NCBI RefSeq assembly: GCF_016773205.1
Contig: NZ_JAETWB010000003.1
Span: 62,001-126,000, forward strand
Source: Belnapia arida
Lineage (GTDB): Bacteria; Pseudomonadota; Alphaproteobacteria; Acetobacterales; Acetobacteraceae
Reading direction: 5' to 3'
DNA: 64,000 nucleotides
The translations under genes were made by a program, and so were the position numbers. Below the pieces are notes generated by a model that searched no databases, had not been told where the DNA came from, and worked only from the letters and a program-made list of their open reading frames with translations. Each line of letters begins with the position of its first letter. Within the stretch, counting starts at the first letter, position 1. Shown here piece by piece: positions 17,524 to 26,273 of this stretch.

Positions 17524-18365
17524 GCGCGACCTTGCGGCATGCGGGCTGGGTGCTGCGGGGCAACCCGGTCACCCTGCTCGCGGGGTGCGGCTGCGGGCTG
17601 CTGGTGCTGGCGGCGTTGCTCGGGCCCTGGATCGTGCCTTATGACCCGGTCGCGTCCGATGTGCCGAATGCGCTGCAGGCGCCGAGTGCGGCGCATTGGT
17701 TCGGGACGGACCAACTTGGGCGGGATGTGTTCAGCCGGGTGCTGGTGGCGGCGCGGCTCGACCTGGCGATTGCGGCGTCCGCGGTCAGCCTGTCCTTCGT
17801 CGTCGGGGCGACGGTAGGGAGTTTCTGTGGCTATGCAGGCGGCAGGCTGGATGCCTGGGTCGGACGGCTGGTCGATGTGCTGATGGCCTTCCCGCTCTTC
17901 GTGCTTGCCATGGCGATGGTGGCGGCGCTCGGCAACCGGGTCGAGAACATCATCTATGCGACGGCGATCATCAACCTGCCCTTCTACATCCGCTTCAGCC
18001 GGGCGGAGGTGAATGTGCGGCGAGGGCTCGGCTGGGTGGAGGCGGCGCGGGCTTCGGGGAACAGCCATGCACGGGTGGTGATGCGTTTCCTGCTGCCGAA
18101 CGTGCTGCCGGCGATGGCGGTGCAGATCTCACTCAACCTGGGCTGGGCGATCCTGAATGCGGCGGGGCTGTCCTTCCTCGGCCTCGGGGTCCGACCGCCG
18201 ACGCCGGAATGGGGGATCATGGTGGCGGAGGGGGCGAGGTTCATCACGACGGGCAAGTGGTGGCTGGTGGCCTGCCCGGGGGCGGCGCTGATGTTCGCGG
18301 TGCTGTGCTTCAACCTGCTCGGCGACGGACTGCGGGATATCCTCGATCCGCGGATGCGGACATGA
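17520..18365 (+). CDS. ABC transporter permease, DppC type
   Basis: A 281-residue permease that heterodimerises with the DppB-type subunit. Features include the AHWFGTDQLGRDVFSRV motif near residues 58-74 that defines DppC/OppC proteins, about six membrane helices, and the coupling loop EAARASGNSHARVVMRFLLP. Its ATG overlaps the previous stop by 4 bp, and its own stop overlaps the ATPase start by 4 bp. The C-terminus LGDGLRDILDPRMR is typical of the family. Confidence 0.94.
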   Translation: MSATLRHAGWVLRGNPVTLLAGCGCGLLVLAALLGPWIVPYDPVASDVPNALQAPSAAHWFGTDQLGRDVFSRVLVAARLDLAIAASAVSLSFVVGATVGSFCGYAGGRLDAWVGRLVDVLMAFPLFVLAMAMVAALGNRVENIIYATAIINLPFYIRFSRAEVNVRRGLGWVEAARASGNSHARVVMRFLLPNVLPAMAVQISLNLGWAILNAAGLSFLGLGVRPPTPEWGIMVAEGARFITTGKWWLVACPGAALMFAVLCFNLLGDGLRDILDPRMRT

Positions 18366-20026
18366 GCGCGCTGCTTGAGGTCGAGGGGCTGCGGGTCGAG
18401 TTCGGTACGCGGCATGGGGTGGTGGAGGCGCTGAAGGGCGTCTCGCTCTCGGTCGGGCCGTCGGAGACGCTCGGCATCGTGGGCGAAAGCGGGTCGGGGA
18501 AGTCGGTGACAGCGTTCTGCGTGATGCGGCTGCTCGACCGGGCGGGGCGGATCAGCGGGGGACGCATCCGCTTCCGGGGCGAGGACATCACCCGGGCGGG
18601 GCGGCGGGTGCTGGCGCCGCTGCGCGGGGCGGCGATGTCGATGATCTTCCAGAATCCGCGGGCGGCGCTCAATCCGATCCGGCCGGTGGGGGCGCAGATC
18701 GCCGACGTGATCCGGGCGCATGAGGCGGTTTCGGCGCGAGAGGCCAGGGACCGGGCGCTGGCGCTGCTGGAGGCGGTGCGCATCCGCGAGCCGGCGCGGC
18801 GGCTGGAGGCCTATCCACACGAGCTTTCGGGAGGCATGTGCCAGCGCGTGATGATCGCCATGGCGATCGCCTGCGAGCCGAGCCTGCTGATCGCCGATGA
18901 GCCGACCACCGGGCTCGACGTCACTACGCAGCGGGCGGTGATGGAGCTGCTGGCCGAGACCACGGCGCGGCGGGGGATGGCGATGCTGCTCATCACCCAT
19001 GACCTCGGCCTCGCCGCGCAGTATTGCGGGCGGATCGCGGTGATGGAGCAGGGGCAGGTGGTGGAGGAGGCGGCGCCGGATAGGCTCTTCGGCGCGCCGA
19101 GACACGCCTATACGCAACGGCTGGTGGCGGCCTCGCCACGGCGGGACTCGTCCGTCGCCGGGCTGGTGGGGGAGCGCGAACCGGAGCCGGTGACATCGAG
19201 CGGGCGGCGGCTGCTGGAGGTCGCGGGGCTGCGCAAGGAGTTCGGCGGGGCGGCGGCGGTGGAAGGCGTCTCCTTCCATCTCGATGCGGGGGAAAGCCTG
19301 GGGCTTGTCGGGGAAAGCGGGTCGGGGAAGAGCACGATCTCGCGCCTGGTCTGCCGGCTGCTCGACCCGACGGCGGGGAGCATCCGCTTCGAGGGGGAGG
19401 AGATCGGGGCCATTCCGGCGGGGCGGTTCCACAAGAGCCGGTGGCGGCGGGAGATTCAGCTGGTCTTCCAGGATCATGGGGAGAGCCTCAATCCGCGCTT
19501 CTCCGCCTTCGACTGCATCGCCGATCCGCTGCGGCGGCTGTTGGGGATGAGGGAGGGGGCGCAGCTGCGCGCGCGGGTGGAGGAGTGCGCCAAGCGGGTC
19601 GGGCTGCCGGGAGAGTTGCTGGGGCGGTTCCCGCATCAGCTCTCGGGCGGGCAAAAGGCAAGGGTCGGGATCGCGCGGGCGATCGCGCCGGAGCCGCGGC
19701 TGCTGGTGCTCGACGAGCCGACGGCGGCGCTCGATGTCTCGGTGCAGGCGGTGGTGCTGCACCTGCTCGACCGGCTGCGGCGGGAGGAGGGGCTGGCCTA
19801 TCTCTTCGTCAGCCATGATCTCAACGTGGTGCGGATGATGTGCGAGCGAACCATCGTGCTGCAGGCCGGGCGGGTGGTGGAGGAGGGGCGAAGCGAGGCG
19901 CTCTTCGCCGCGCCGAAGGCCGGCTATACGCGGGAGTTGCTGGCGGCGATCCCGCATTTCGAGCCCCGGGGAGAGCCCGAGGCGGAGCCGGTGCTGATAC
20001 AGCGGACGCAGCCGATGCCGGGGTGA
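18362..20026 (+). CDS. Fused dipeptide-type ABC transporter ATPase (DppD-DppF fusion)
   Basis: A 554-residue protein holding two complete ABC cassettes in tandem, equivalent to DppD and DppF fused, as in GsiA/YejF-type transporters. Cassette 1 has Walker A GESGSGKS (41-48), signature LSGGMCQR and Walker B LLIADEPTTGLD; cassette 2 has a second GESGSGKST, signature LSGGQKAR and LLVLDEPTAALD. Both keep the switch His (ITHDLG, VSHDLN), so both sites look active. A single gene ensures 1:1 cassettes. Last gene of the transporter operon; a 12-bp palindrome follows its stop. Confidence 0.94.
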   Translation: MSALLEVEGLRVEFGTRHGVVEALKGVSLSVGPSETLGIVGESGSGKSVTAFCVMRLLDRAGRISGGRIRFRGEDITRAGRRVLAPLRGAAMSMIFQNPRAALNPIRPVGAQIADVIRAHEAVSAREARDRALALLEAVRIREPARRLEAYPHELSGGMCQRVMIAMAIACEPSLLIADEPTTGLDVTTQRAVMELLAETTARRGMAMLLITHDLGLAAQYCGRIAVMEQGQVVEEAAPDRLFGAPRHAYTQRLVAASPRRDSSVAGLVGEREPEPVTSSGRRLLEVAGLRKEFGGAAAVEGVSFHLDAGESLGLVGESGSGKSTISRLVCRLLDPTAGSIRFEGEEIGAIPAGRFHKSRWRREIQLVFQDHGESLNPRFSAFDCIADPLRRLLGMREGAQLRARVEECAKRVGLPGELLGRFPHQLSGGQKARVGIARAIAPEPRLLVLDEPTAALDVSVQAVVLHLLDRLRREEGLAYLFVSHDLNVVRMMCERTIVLQAGRVVEEGRSEALFAAPKAGYTRELLAAIPHFEPRGEPEAEPVLIQRTQPMPG

Positions 20027-20031
20027 AATTT

Positions 20032-20043
20032 GGTCGATCGACC
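20032..20043. promoter_or_regulatory. Perfect 12-bp palindrome, possible operator
   Basis: GGTCGATCGACC reads the same on both strands and lies 6 bp after the ABC ATPase stop and 65 bp before the flavoprotein start. Its position suits an operator for a dimeric repressor, but no regulator gene is adjacent and short GC-rich palindromes occur by chance. Confidence 0.25.
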
Positions 20044-20108
20044 GTCCGTGTCGCTTGCCGGGGGGAGGGGGCGTGATTAGCCTTCGCCCATCTGGGAGGA
20101 GACGGATC

Positions 20109-21317
20109 ATGGCTGCTGCCGAACTCGGCGTGCTGGCGCCCGAGGCTCCGGAGACGCTATCGGCCGCCGGGCCGGTGGAGCGGGCGCGGGCGCTGATCCC
20201 CTTGCTGGAGGCGGTGGCGCCGGAGATGGAGCGGGCGCGGGAGCTGCCGCCTTCGGTGCTGGAGGCCTTGCGGGCCAATGACTTCTTCCGCCTGCTGACC
20301 CCGGCGGAGTTGGGCGGGCAGGCGCTGCCGCTGCCGATCTATGCCGAGATCATCGAGGCGCTGGCGATCGGCGATGCGAGCACCGCCTGGTGCGTGAACC
20401 AGGGGAACGTCTCGGCGCTCAGCTCGGCGACCTATCTTTCGCCCGAGGTGGCGCGGCGCCTCTTCGGCGACCGGGACAGCGGGCTGGCCTGGGGGGCACA
20501 GCATACCCGCGCGGCGGCGGTGCCGGTGGCAGACGGGTGGCGGGTGACGGGGCGCTGGGACTTCGCCAGCGGCAACCGCCATGCGCGGCTGCTCGGCGCC
20601 CATGTGCCGGTGGCGGAGGCCGATGGCTCGGCGCGGGCGGGCCGGCTGGAATTCGTCACCGTGCTCTTCCCGCGCGAGCAGGCGAGCATCACCGAGGACT
20701 GGGCGGCGCTCGGCCTGCGCGGGACGGGGAGCGACACCTATGAGGTGCGCGACCTCTTCATCCCCGGGAGCCATGCCTGCTTTCGCGACAAGCCGGAGGG
20801 GCGGCGGCAGCATGGGCCGGTCTCGCTGCTCTCTTCTCACCTCTGCTACGCGACGGGCTTCGCCGCCGTGGCGCTGGGGACGGCGCGCGGGCTGCTCGAC
20901 CGCTATGTCGCGCTTGCCCGCGGCAAGGCGGCGCGGGCGGCGGCGCAGGCGATGAAGGACAACCATTGCGTCCAGTCGGAGATCGCCCGGCTGGAGGCGC
21001 GGCTGCGCGCCTGCCGGATGTACCTGCTCGGCACGGTGCGGGAGGCCTGGGCGGAGGCGGAGGGGACAAGGGCGGTCAGCCTCGACACCCGGATGGCGAT
21101 GCGGCTCGCCACGACGACGGTGATGGGGGACGCGACGGAGGTTTCCGTCGCCTGCTACCGGGCGGGGGGGACGACAGCGATCCTGGAGTCGGAGCCTTTC
21201 GAGCGGCGGTTCCGCGATGCGATGTGCGTCTCACAGCATCTGCAGGCCAATCCCTGGCATCTGGAGATGGTGGGCCGGCATCTGCTGGGGGTGGAGCAGC
21301 CGATTGCCTTCCTGTGA
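20109..21317 (+). CDS. Acyl-CoA dehydrogenase-fold flavoprotein (flavin-dependent monooxygenase/desulfurase type)
   Basis: A 402-residue protein with the acyl-CoA dehydrogenase fold: N-terminal helical domain, middle beta domain (WRVTGRWDFASGNRHA, residues 144-159) and C-terminal helices. The WxxxG..FASGxxHA segment, GSDTYEVRDLFIP, and lack of the acyl-CoA dehydrogenase catalytic Glu context are typical of group D flavin monooxygenases (HsaA, HpaB-like, DszC-like) that use reduced FMN/FAD from a separate reductase. Start ATG at 20109 has GGGAGGAGACGG upstream. It follows the ABC operon by 82 bp and could oxidise the imported compound. No dedicated flavin reductase is adjacent. Confidence 0.8.
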   Translation: MAAAELGVLAPEAPETLSAAGPVERARALIPLLEAVAPEMERARELPPSVLEALRANDFFRLLTPAELGGQALPLPIYAEIIEALAIGDASTAWCVNQGNVSALSSATYLSPEVARRLFGDRDSGLAWGAQHTRAAAVPVADGWRVTGRWDFASGNRHARLLGAHVPVAEADGSARAGRLEFVTVLFPREQASITEDWAALGLRGTGSDTYEVRDLFIPGSHACFRDKPEGRRQHGPVSLLSSHLCYATGFAAVALGTARGLLDRYVALARGKAARAAAQAMKDNHCVQSEIARLEARLRACRMYLLGTVREAWAEAEGTRAVSLDTRMAMRLATTTVMGDATEVSVACYRAGGTTAILESEPFERRFRDAMCVSQHLQANPWHLEMVGRHLLGVEQPIAFL

Positions 21318-21386
21318 TGCCCTGGCACAGTCGCGGAGGAAGGGGCTTCCTTCCGGCGGCGGGCTGGGCTAAGGGAAGGGCGCGCT

Positions 21387-21463
21387 GGACCCGTAGCTCA
21401 GCTGGATAGAGCGTTGCCCTCCGAAGGCAAAGGTCGTACGTTCGAATCGTATCGGGTCCGCCA
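21387..21463 (+). tRNA. tRNA-Arg(CCG)
   Basis: A 77-nt cloverleaf including an encoded CCA. The acceptor arms GGACCCG and CGGGTCC pair fully; D stem GCTC/GAGC; anticodon stem TTGCC/GGCAA enclosing loop CTCCGAA, giving anticodon CCG; T arm GTACG-TTCGAAT-CGTAT with one G-U pair. CCG decodes CGG arginine codons, which are frequent in this genome. It lies between two unrelated genes and there is no sign of an integrated element at its 3' end. Confidence 0.97.
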
Positions 21464-21469
21464 CTTTCC

Positions 21470-22051
21470 TTATGCCGTCGCCCGCTCCGGCCGTGCCGAG
21501 CTCATCCAGGTTTGACGGCTCATCCTGTACAGCAGATGCAGGCGCAGGGGGTGGTCCTCGGGCAGCCGGGGATGGTCGAAGGTGCCGGCCGGGCGCATGC
21601 CGAGCTTCGCCATCAGCAGCCAGGACGGCGCATTACCCGGCACGGTGAAGGCAACGATTTCGCCGAGGCCGATGCGGCCAAAGCCGGCGGCAAGCGAGAG
21701 GCGCGCGGCCTCCTCGGCGTAGCCCTGGCGCTGGTGGGCGATGGCGATGCGCCAGCCGATCTCGACGGCGGGTGTGAAATCGGCCTGCCAGGGGATGCTC
21801 AGCAGGCCGACGGCCCCAATCAGACCCGGGGCTGATTTGCGCTCTACTGCCCAGAAGCCCCAGCCGTGCTCGGCGAAATGCGCCTCGATGCGGTCGAGCC
21901 AGGAATCGCTCTCGGCCCGGCTCATCGCGGCAGGGAAGTGGCGCATCACCGCCGGGTCGGCGTTGATGGCGGCGAGTGGCGCGCGGTCCTCGGCTCGCCA
22001 GGGGCGGAGGCGGAGGCGCGGACCTTCGAGAGTCAGGGGCGCGGGCATCAT
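21470..22051 (-). CDS. GNAT-family N-acetyltransferase (RimJ/RimL-like)
   Basis: A 193-residue acetyltransferase beginning MMPAPLTLEGPRLRLRPW, the usual opening of the RimJ/RimL-type GNAT group. The acetyl-CoA loop is HQRQGYAEEAARL, preceded by the beta strand VEIGWRIA, and followed by TVPGNAPSWLLMAKLGM near the end. A longer frame extends 60 residues upstream with no family similarity, so the double ATG at 22051/22048 is preferred. It is convergent with the tRNA gene and divergent from the CoA-transferase gene. Substrate could be a protein N-terminus or a small amine. Confidence 0.85.
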   Translation of the reverse strand: MMPAPLTLEGPRLRLRPWRAEDRAPLAAINADPAVMRHFPAAMSRAESDSWLDRIEAHFAEHGWGFWAVERKSAPGLIGAVGLLSIPWQADFTPAVEIGWRIAIAHQRQGYAEEAARLSLAAGFGRIGLGEIVAFTVPGNAPSWLLMAKLGMRPAGTFDHPRLPEDHPLRLHLLYRMSRQTWMSSARPERATA

Positions 22052-22209
22052 GCCGGCATCGCCCGGTGCGGCCGGTTCGGCAAGCCCCTGCTGCGGGCGA
22101 ATTCGCGCCCCGGGCTGCTTCGGTCTACAGAGGCGGGTGGGCAGGCGTTGACGCCGGGCCGCCGCCGGGGGAGACGCTTCCGGGAGCGAGATGCAAGGAT
22201 GATGCTGGG

Positions 22210-23445
22210 ATGACGGAAGCCGCACCACCCGCGGGGCTGGGCCTCGCCCGATCCGAAGGGGCCCTGGCCGGGCTCAGGGTGATCGACCTGACGCGGGTGC
22301 TCGGCGGGCCCTACTGCACCATGGTGTTGTCCGACCATGGCGCCGAGGTGATCAAGCTGGAGCCGCCGCAGGGCGACGAGGTGCGCGACTGGGGGCCGCC
22401 CTTCAACGAGGCAGGGGATGCCAGCTATTTCGTCGGCGTGAATCGCAACAAGCGCTCGGTGGGGCTCGATCTTTCCAAGCCGGAGGGGCGCGAGGTGCTG
22501 CTGCGCCTGCTGGAGGGCGCCGATGTGCTGGTGGAGAATTTCAAGCCGGGCAGCATGGAGAAATGGGGCCTCGGCTACGAGGCGGTGCTGAAGCAGCGCT
22601 TCCCCGCGCTGGTACATTGCCGGGTGTCCGGTTTCGGCGGCGAGGGGCCGTTGGGTGGCTTCCCCGGCTATGACGCGGTGCTGCAGGCGATGACGGGGCT
22701 GATGTCGATCAACGGCACCGAGGATAGCGGGCCGACGCGGCTCGGGACGCCGATCGTCGATATCGCCACCGGCCTGTTCAGCACCATCGGCATCCTGATG
22801 GCGCTGCAGGAGCGGGCGCGGAGCGGGCTCGGGCAGTATGTCGACATGACGCTGCATGACTGCGGCATGGCGCTGTTGCATCCGCATGCGGCCAACTACT
22901 TCCTCAATGGCAAGCGGCCGCGGGCGACCGGCAATCCGCACCCGAACCTCGTGCCCTATTCGAAGTTCCGCACGCGGACCTGCGAGATCTTCATCGCCGC
23001 CGGCAACGACCCGGCCTTCCGGAAGTTCTGCGACTTCCTCGGCCTGCCGGATTTGGCGAAGGACGAGCGCTTCGCCACCAACGGCGCCCGCGTCGTCAAC
23101 CGGGAGGCGCTGACCGATGTGCTGGAGCGGCGCTTCGCCGATGAGGATGGGCATGAGCTGACCCGGCGGATGCTGGCCGCCGGGCTGCCGGCCGGGCCGG
23201 TGCTGCATGTCGACGAGGCGATGGCGGCGGCGCATACGGCGCACCGCGAGATGGTGACGGAGCTTGGCGGCTACCGGGGGGTGGGGACGCCGATCAAGCT
23301 GTCACGCACGCCGGGAGGCACGCGGGCGGAGCCGCCGCGCTATGCGGAGCATACCGACGGCGTGCTTTCGGCCCATGGTTATTCCGAAGCCGAGCTGGCG
23401 GCGCTGCGCGCCTCCGGCGTTTTGGTGGATGCGCGGCGCAAATGA
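22210..23445 (+). CDS. CaiB/BaiF family III CoA-transferase
   Basis: A 411-residue class III CoA-transferase that moves CoA between carboxylic acids through an aspartyl-CoA thioester. Motifs include the N-terminal LAGLRVIDLTRVLGGPYCTM, GAEVIKLEPPQGDEVRDWGP, NRNKRSVGLDL, VLVENFKPG and FPGYDAVLQAMTGLMS, all standard for the family. The ATG at 22210 is 158 bp from the divergent GNAT start. Overlaps the following small gene by 4 bp. The acyl substrate is not identifiable. Confidence 0.92.
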   Translation: MTEAAPPAGLGLARSEGALAGLRVIDLTRVLGGPYCTMVLSDHGAEVIKLEPPQGDEVRDWGPPFNEAGDASYFVGVNRNKRSVGLDLSKPEGREVLLRLLEGADVLVENFKPGSMEKWGLGYEAVLKQRFPALVHCRVSGFGGEGPLGGFPGYDAVLQAMTGLMSINGTEDSGPTRLGTPIVDIATGLFSTIGILMALQERARSGLGQYVDMTLHDCGMALLHPHAANYFLNGKRPRATGNPHPNLVPYSKFRTRTCEIFIAAGNDPAFRKFCDFLGLPDLAKDERFATNGARVVNREALTDVLERRFADEDGHELTRRMLAAGLPAGPVLHVDEAMAAAHTAHREMVTELGGYRGVGTPIKLSRTPGGTRAEPPRYAEHTDGVLSAHGYSEAELAALRASGVLVDARRK

Positions 23446-24002
23446 GTGACACGACCCCGCCGCTGCTGCGGCTGCAAGCGATCGAGAGCCGGGCCGAGGT
23501 GCAGGCGCTGTTCGACACCTGGCGCAAGGCGCTGGCCACGGACGAGCGCTTCAAGGGCGCACGGAACAGCTTCAAGGAAGCCGGGGAGCCGGTGAAGGGC
23601 GCCTTCGAGTGGCGGGCCAACCTTCGCCCTGCCGGGGTGCCGGCCGGGCTCGACATCGTCATCCGGCTGAACGACGTCTCGGCCTCCTACACGCCGCTCG
23701 ACCGCGGGGCATCGGGCGCCTTCGGGCGGGACCTGGCGGATGGGGCGGTCTATGCGCTGCGGCAGTGGTACGATTCGAAGCGCATCGGCAGCAAGCCGCT
23801 GAAGGAGGAGGCTCTCGCGCAGTACGGCGCGCCGCAGAGCGCGGAGCTGAGCTACCCGGCCTCGCAGGGTAATGCGGGGCGGGGGCGGCTCTACCTGGTG
23901 CTGGCGCGGCTGAGCGACCCGGCGGCGGTGGGGCAGGGGTGCTTCGAGGCGCTGTCCGGCTTCCACCGCGTCGCCGCACTGGCGCGTGAGGAGCTCTGGT
24001 AA
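23442..24002 (+). CDS. Conserved-looking hypothetical protein, unknown function
   Basis: A 186-residue soluble protein that I do not recognise. Its ATG overlaps the CoA-transferase stop (ATGA), which supports real translation. It is a mixed alpha/beta protein with no signal peptide, no cysteine clusters and no obvious nucleotide loop; notable segments are FEWRANLRPAGVPAGLDIV and GRLYLVLARLSDPAAVGQG. The only cysteine is near the C-terminus (QGCFEALSG). Coupling suggests a role with the CoA-transferase or simple read-through expression. Confidence 0.7.
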   Translation: MSDTTPPLLRLQAIESRAEVQALFDTWRKALATDERFKGARNSFKEAGEPVKGAFEWRANLRPAGVPAGLDIVIRLNDVSASYTPLDRGASGAFGRDLADGAVYALRQWYDSKRIGSKPLKEEALAQYGAPQSAELSYPASQGNAGRGRLYLVLARLSDPAAVGQGCFEALSGFHRVAALAREELW

Positions 24003-24073
24003 GGCTTCCGCCTCTGCAACCATGCCCGGGTTGCGCGCTTATCCAGAGGCGGCATGGCGCCGCCGGTTCGTGG

Positions 24074-24808
24074 ATGAGGCAGGGTATGTGGCGGGCATTG
24101 GGCGTGGGGACGGCCGTGGTCGTGGCGGCGGGCATCGGCTTCGCGGCGCTGGCCATAGGGCCGGCGGCGCGGGCGCCGGAGGTGGCCGCCGCCTCGCCGG
24201 AGCAGGTGCTGGCCCGGGCGGCGGAGGACTCGCTTCGCCGACGGCTGCGCAACCCGCCGAACCTCGCCTTCTCCGATCTCCGCGTGGTGCGCTTCGGCCC
24301 AGAGGATGAGCGGGCGGTCTGCGGCAAGGCAGGCGGGGTGGGTTTCATCCTTCGCGTGCTGCTGCCGCGCGACGGCTCCGTGCCGCAGGAGCGTGACGGG
24401 CGGGGCTTCGCCTATACGACGGTGCTGGAGCAGGGGCCGGGCCTGCCGCTGATGGGCGGGGCGGTGGAGCGCTTCTGCCGCGAGGGCGGGGCGCTGGTGG
24501 CGCGAGCCATCGGGCCGGCACCCTCGCCCGATGCGGCACCGGCAGCACCCCTGTCGGCGCAGCCGGTGGCCGCGGTTCAGGGCAGCGGGCCAGGAAGCCC
24601 GATGGTGAGCGAGGCGGCTGGCGCAGTGCAGGTGCGGAGCAATGCCAATCTACGCGCGGCACCGGTCGGGGGCTCCGAGGTGCTGGGGGTGCTGCCGCAG
24701 GGATCGGCGCTGCGGGCCTTTGCTCGGGCGCCGGGCGGCTGGGTGCAGGTGGGGGATGCATCGCCACAGGGCTGGGTGCATTCCAGCCTGTTGTCGGGGG
24801 CCAACTAG
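24074..24808 (+). CDS. Membrane-anchored or secreted SH3-domain protein
   Basis: A 244-residue protein with an N-terminal hydrophobic segment (residues 8-33) that is a membrane anchor or signal peptide, a middle region containing RRRLRNPPNLAFSDLRVVRF and two cysteines that could form a disulfide, an Ala/Pro-rich linker, and a C-terminal bacterial SH3-like domain (about 183-242, VRSNANLRAAPVGGSEVLGV then GWVHSSLL). Such domains usually bind peptidoglycan peptides. An internal ATG at 24086 has a better-placed AGGCAGGGT ribosome site and may be the true start. No enzymatic domain is visible. Confidence 0.75.
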   Translation: MRQGMWRALGVGTAVVVAAGIGFAALAIGPAARAPEVAAASPEQVLARAAEDSLRRRLRNPPNLAFSDLRVVRFGPEDERAVCGKAGGVGFILRVLLPRDGSVPQERDGRGFAYTTVLEQGPGLPLMGGAVERFCREGGALVARAIGPAPSPDAAPAAPLSAQPVAAVQGSGPGSPMVSEAAGAVQVRSNANLRAAPVGGSEVLGVLPQGSALRAFARAPGGWVQVGDASPQGWVHSSLLSGAN

Positions 24809-24910
24809 AACGGTTTCCGTTCGCATTGGCTCACGGATCCCGCTCTGGCCTGGTGTTTGGACGAGCAAATCACTCTGATTAGGTAATTCCAGCGGATTAT
24901 GCCGGCCGGC

Positions 24911-25237
24911 TCACCACCTCAGCGGTGGTGCCTGGTGACCGGCAGGACGGTCCGGGTGCCAGGCGCGGTACTCGCCCGGCGGCAGGTGTCCCGACGGGAT
25001 ACGGGGCTGGGCGTAACGCTGATAGCCGCCGCGCCGCCCGCCCTCGTACCGGCGATCGTGCCGGTCCCATTGGCGCCGGTCCCAGCCGCTCCTTTCCCAA
25101 CCTTCATCCAAGCGCTCGGCGCGGTGAGGGCGTCGGCCTTGGCCGCTCTCGTCCTGCCATGGGTCGGCGAAACCGAGGCTGGGGAAGGCGAGGGTCAGGG
25201 CCAGGATGGCTGCGCATAATCTGGCAGGGTTCACCAT
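24911..25237 (-). CDS. Small secreted Arg/His/Tyr-rich hypothetical protein
   Basis: A 108-residue protein with a clear signal peptide (MVNPARLCAAILALTLAFP, cleavage near GFA-DP). The mature part is very hydrophilic, rich in Arg, Trp, Tyr and His (WDRRQWDRHDRRYEGGRRGG), and ends with a conserved-looking GHLPPGEYRAWHPDRPAGHQ. It resembles the small periplasmic RcnB-like or DUF-type proteins common in alphaproteobacteria, but I cannot assign a function. It stands alone between two transcription units. Confidence 0.6.
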   Translation of the reverse strand: MVNPARLCAAILALTLAFPSLGFADPWQDESGQGRRPHRAERLDEGWERSGWDRRQWDRHDRRYEGGRRGGYQRYAQPRIPSGHLPPGEYRAWHPDRPAGHQAPPLRW

Positions 25238-25352
25238 GTCAGCCTCGACTGCTTTATCCTCGAGCCAACATCGGGAACACGGGCACGGCGTGACGCCGGT
25301 GGGGCAACTTCATGGCCCAGCCGCCTGCGGCGCCTGCCGGGCGCAGCGCCGG

Positions 25353-26273
25353 CTACAGGTCGAGCACCAGGCGGGACCCGGCGCAGCCGGCGACGCAGGC
25401 CATCAAATGGGTCTCGCGCTCCTCCGGGCGGAGAATGCGGTCGCGGTGCAGTGGCGGGCCTTCTAGCCAGCGGACGCGGCAGGCGCCGCAGATGCCGCCC
25501 TCGCAGCTCGATTCGACCTCGGCGCCGAGGCTGTGGAGCGCGGGCAGCAAGGGGGCGCCTGCGGGGAGGTCGAGGCTGCGGCCCGACTTCGCCAGGACGA
25601 GGGTGAAGGGACGGGCCCCCGGCAGCGGCGCCAGCGGGGGCGGAGTGAAATGCTCGACGCGTGCCTGGTCGGCAGGCCAGGCGGCGAGGAAGGCTTCGAT
25701 CAGGCCAGGCGGGCCGCAGCAATAGGCCTCCGTGCCGGGGGTGGGCGGGCCGAGCAGTGCCGCGAGGCCAGGGCGGCCGGTCAGCGTGTCGTGCAGGGTA
25801 ACGCGGCCCTGGAGGGCGGCGAGTTGCGTCGGCAGCGGCGGCGGGCCGCGATGGAGCAGGTGGAGGTGATGCTCCGCGCCGCTGCGGGCGAGGGCAGCCG
25901 CCATCGCCAGGAAAGGCGTCACGCCGATGCCGCCGGCGAGGAAGATGTGGCGGCTGGCACCTTCGGCGAGCGGAAAGGTGCAGCGGGGAAGGGAGGCGGG
26001 CAGTTCCTCCCCCACCGCCAGCGCATCATGCAGCCAGGCGGAGCCGCCGCGGCCGGCGGGCTCGCGCTTCACGGCGATGCGCCAGCACTCGGCCTCGGCC
26101 GGATCGCCGCAGAGGGAATAGGCGCGGGTCAGGCCGCCCGGCAGATGCAGGTCGATATGCGCACCGGGGCGCCAGCGGGGCAGCGGCCAGCCATCCGGGT
26201 CCATCAGCGTGAGCAGGCGGATGCCCGGGCCTGCCGGCTCGGCGGCGCGGAGGGCCAGGCGGATATGTCTCAT
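25353..26273 (-). CDS. Phthalate-dioxygenase-reductase-type oxidoreductase (FAD/NAD/2Fe-2S)
   Basis: A 306-residue electron-transfer protein. FAD/FMN-binding barrel with RAYSLCGDP at residues 50-58, NAD-binding region with FLAGGIGVTPFLAMA, and a C-terminal plant-type 2Fe-2S domain with CEGGICGAC and a fourth Cys in MACVAGC. This domain order is that of vanillate demethylase and phthalate dioxygenase reductases, feeding electrons to an oxygenase. No Rieske oxygenase is adjacent. Its start overlaps the MOSC gene stop by 4 bp, recalling proteins in which MOSC and this reductase are fused, so it may reduce a molybdenum-dependent or N-hydroxyl compound-reducing partner. Confidence 0.9.
   Translation of the reverse strand: MRHIRLALRAAEPAGPGIRLLTLMDPDGWPLPRWRPGAHIDLHLPGGLTRAYSLCGDPAEAECWRIAVKREPAGRGGSAWLHDALAVGEELPASLPRCTFPLAEGASRHIFLAGGIGVTPFLAMAAALARSGAEHHLHLLHRGPPPLPTQLAALQGRVTLHDTLTGRPGLAALLGPPTPGTEAYCCGPPGLIEAFLAAWPADQARVEHFTPPPLAPLPGARPFTLVLAKSGRSLDLPAGAPLLPALHSLGAEVESSCEGGICGACRVRWLEGPPLHRDRILRPEERETHLMACVAGCAGSRLVLDL

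Noticed and set aside
17984-20278. 764-residue frame opposite the ABC permease and ATPase genes
   Set aside because: Antisense to well-supported genes, Arg/His/Pro-rich and without recognisable domains.
21387-21463. Genomic island attachment at the tRNA-Arg gene
   Set aside because: No integrase, no direct repeat of the tRNA 3' end and no change in base composition nearby.
24008-24052. Hairpin CCGCCTCTG with CAGAGGCGG after the unknown gene
   Set aside because: The stem is 9 bp but the loop is 27 nt and no T-tract follows; too weak to call a terminator.
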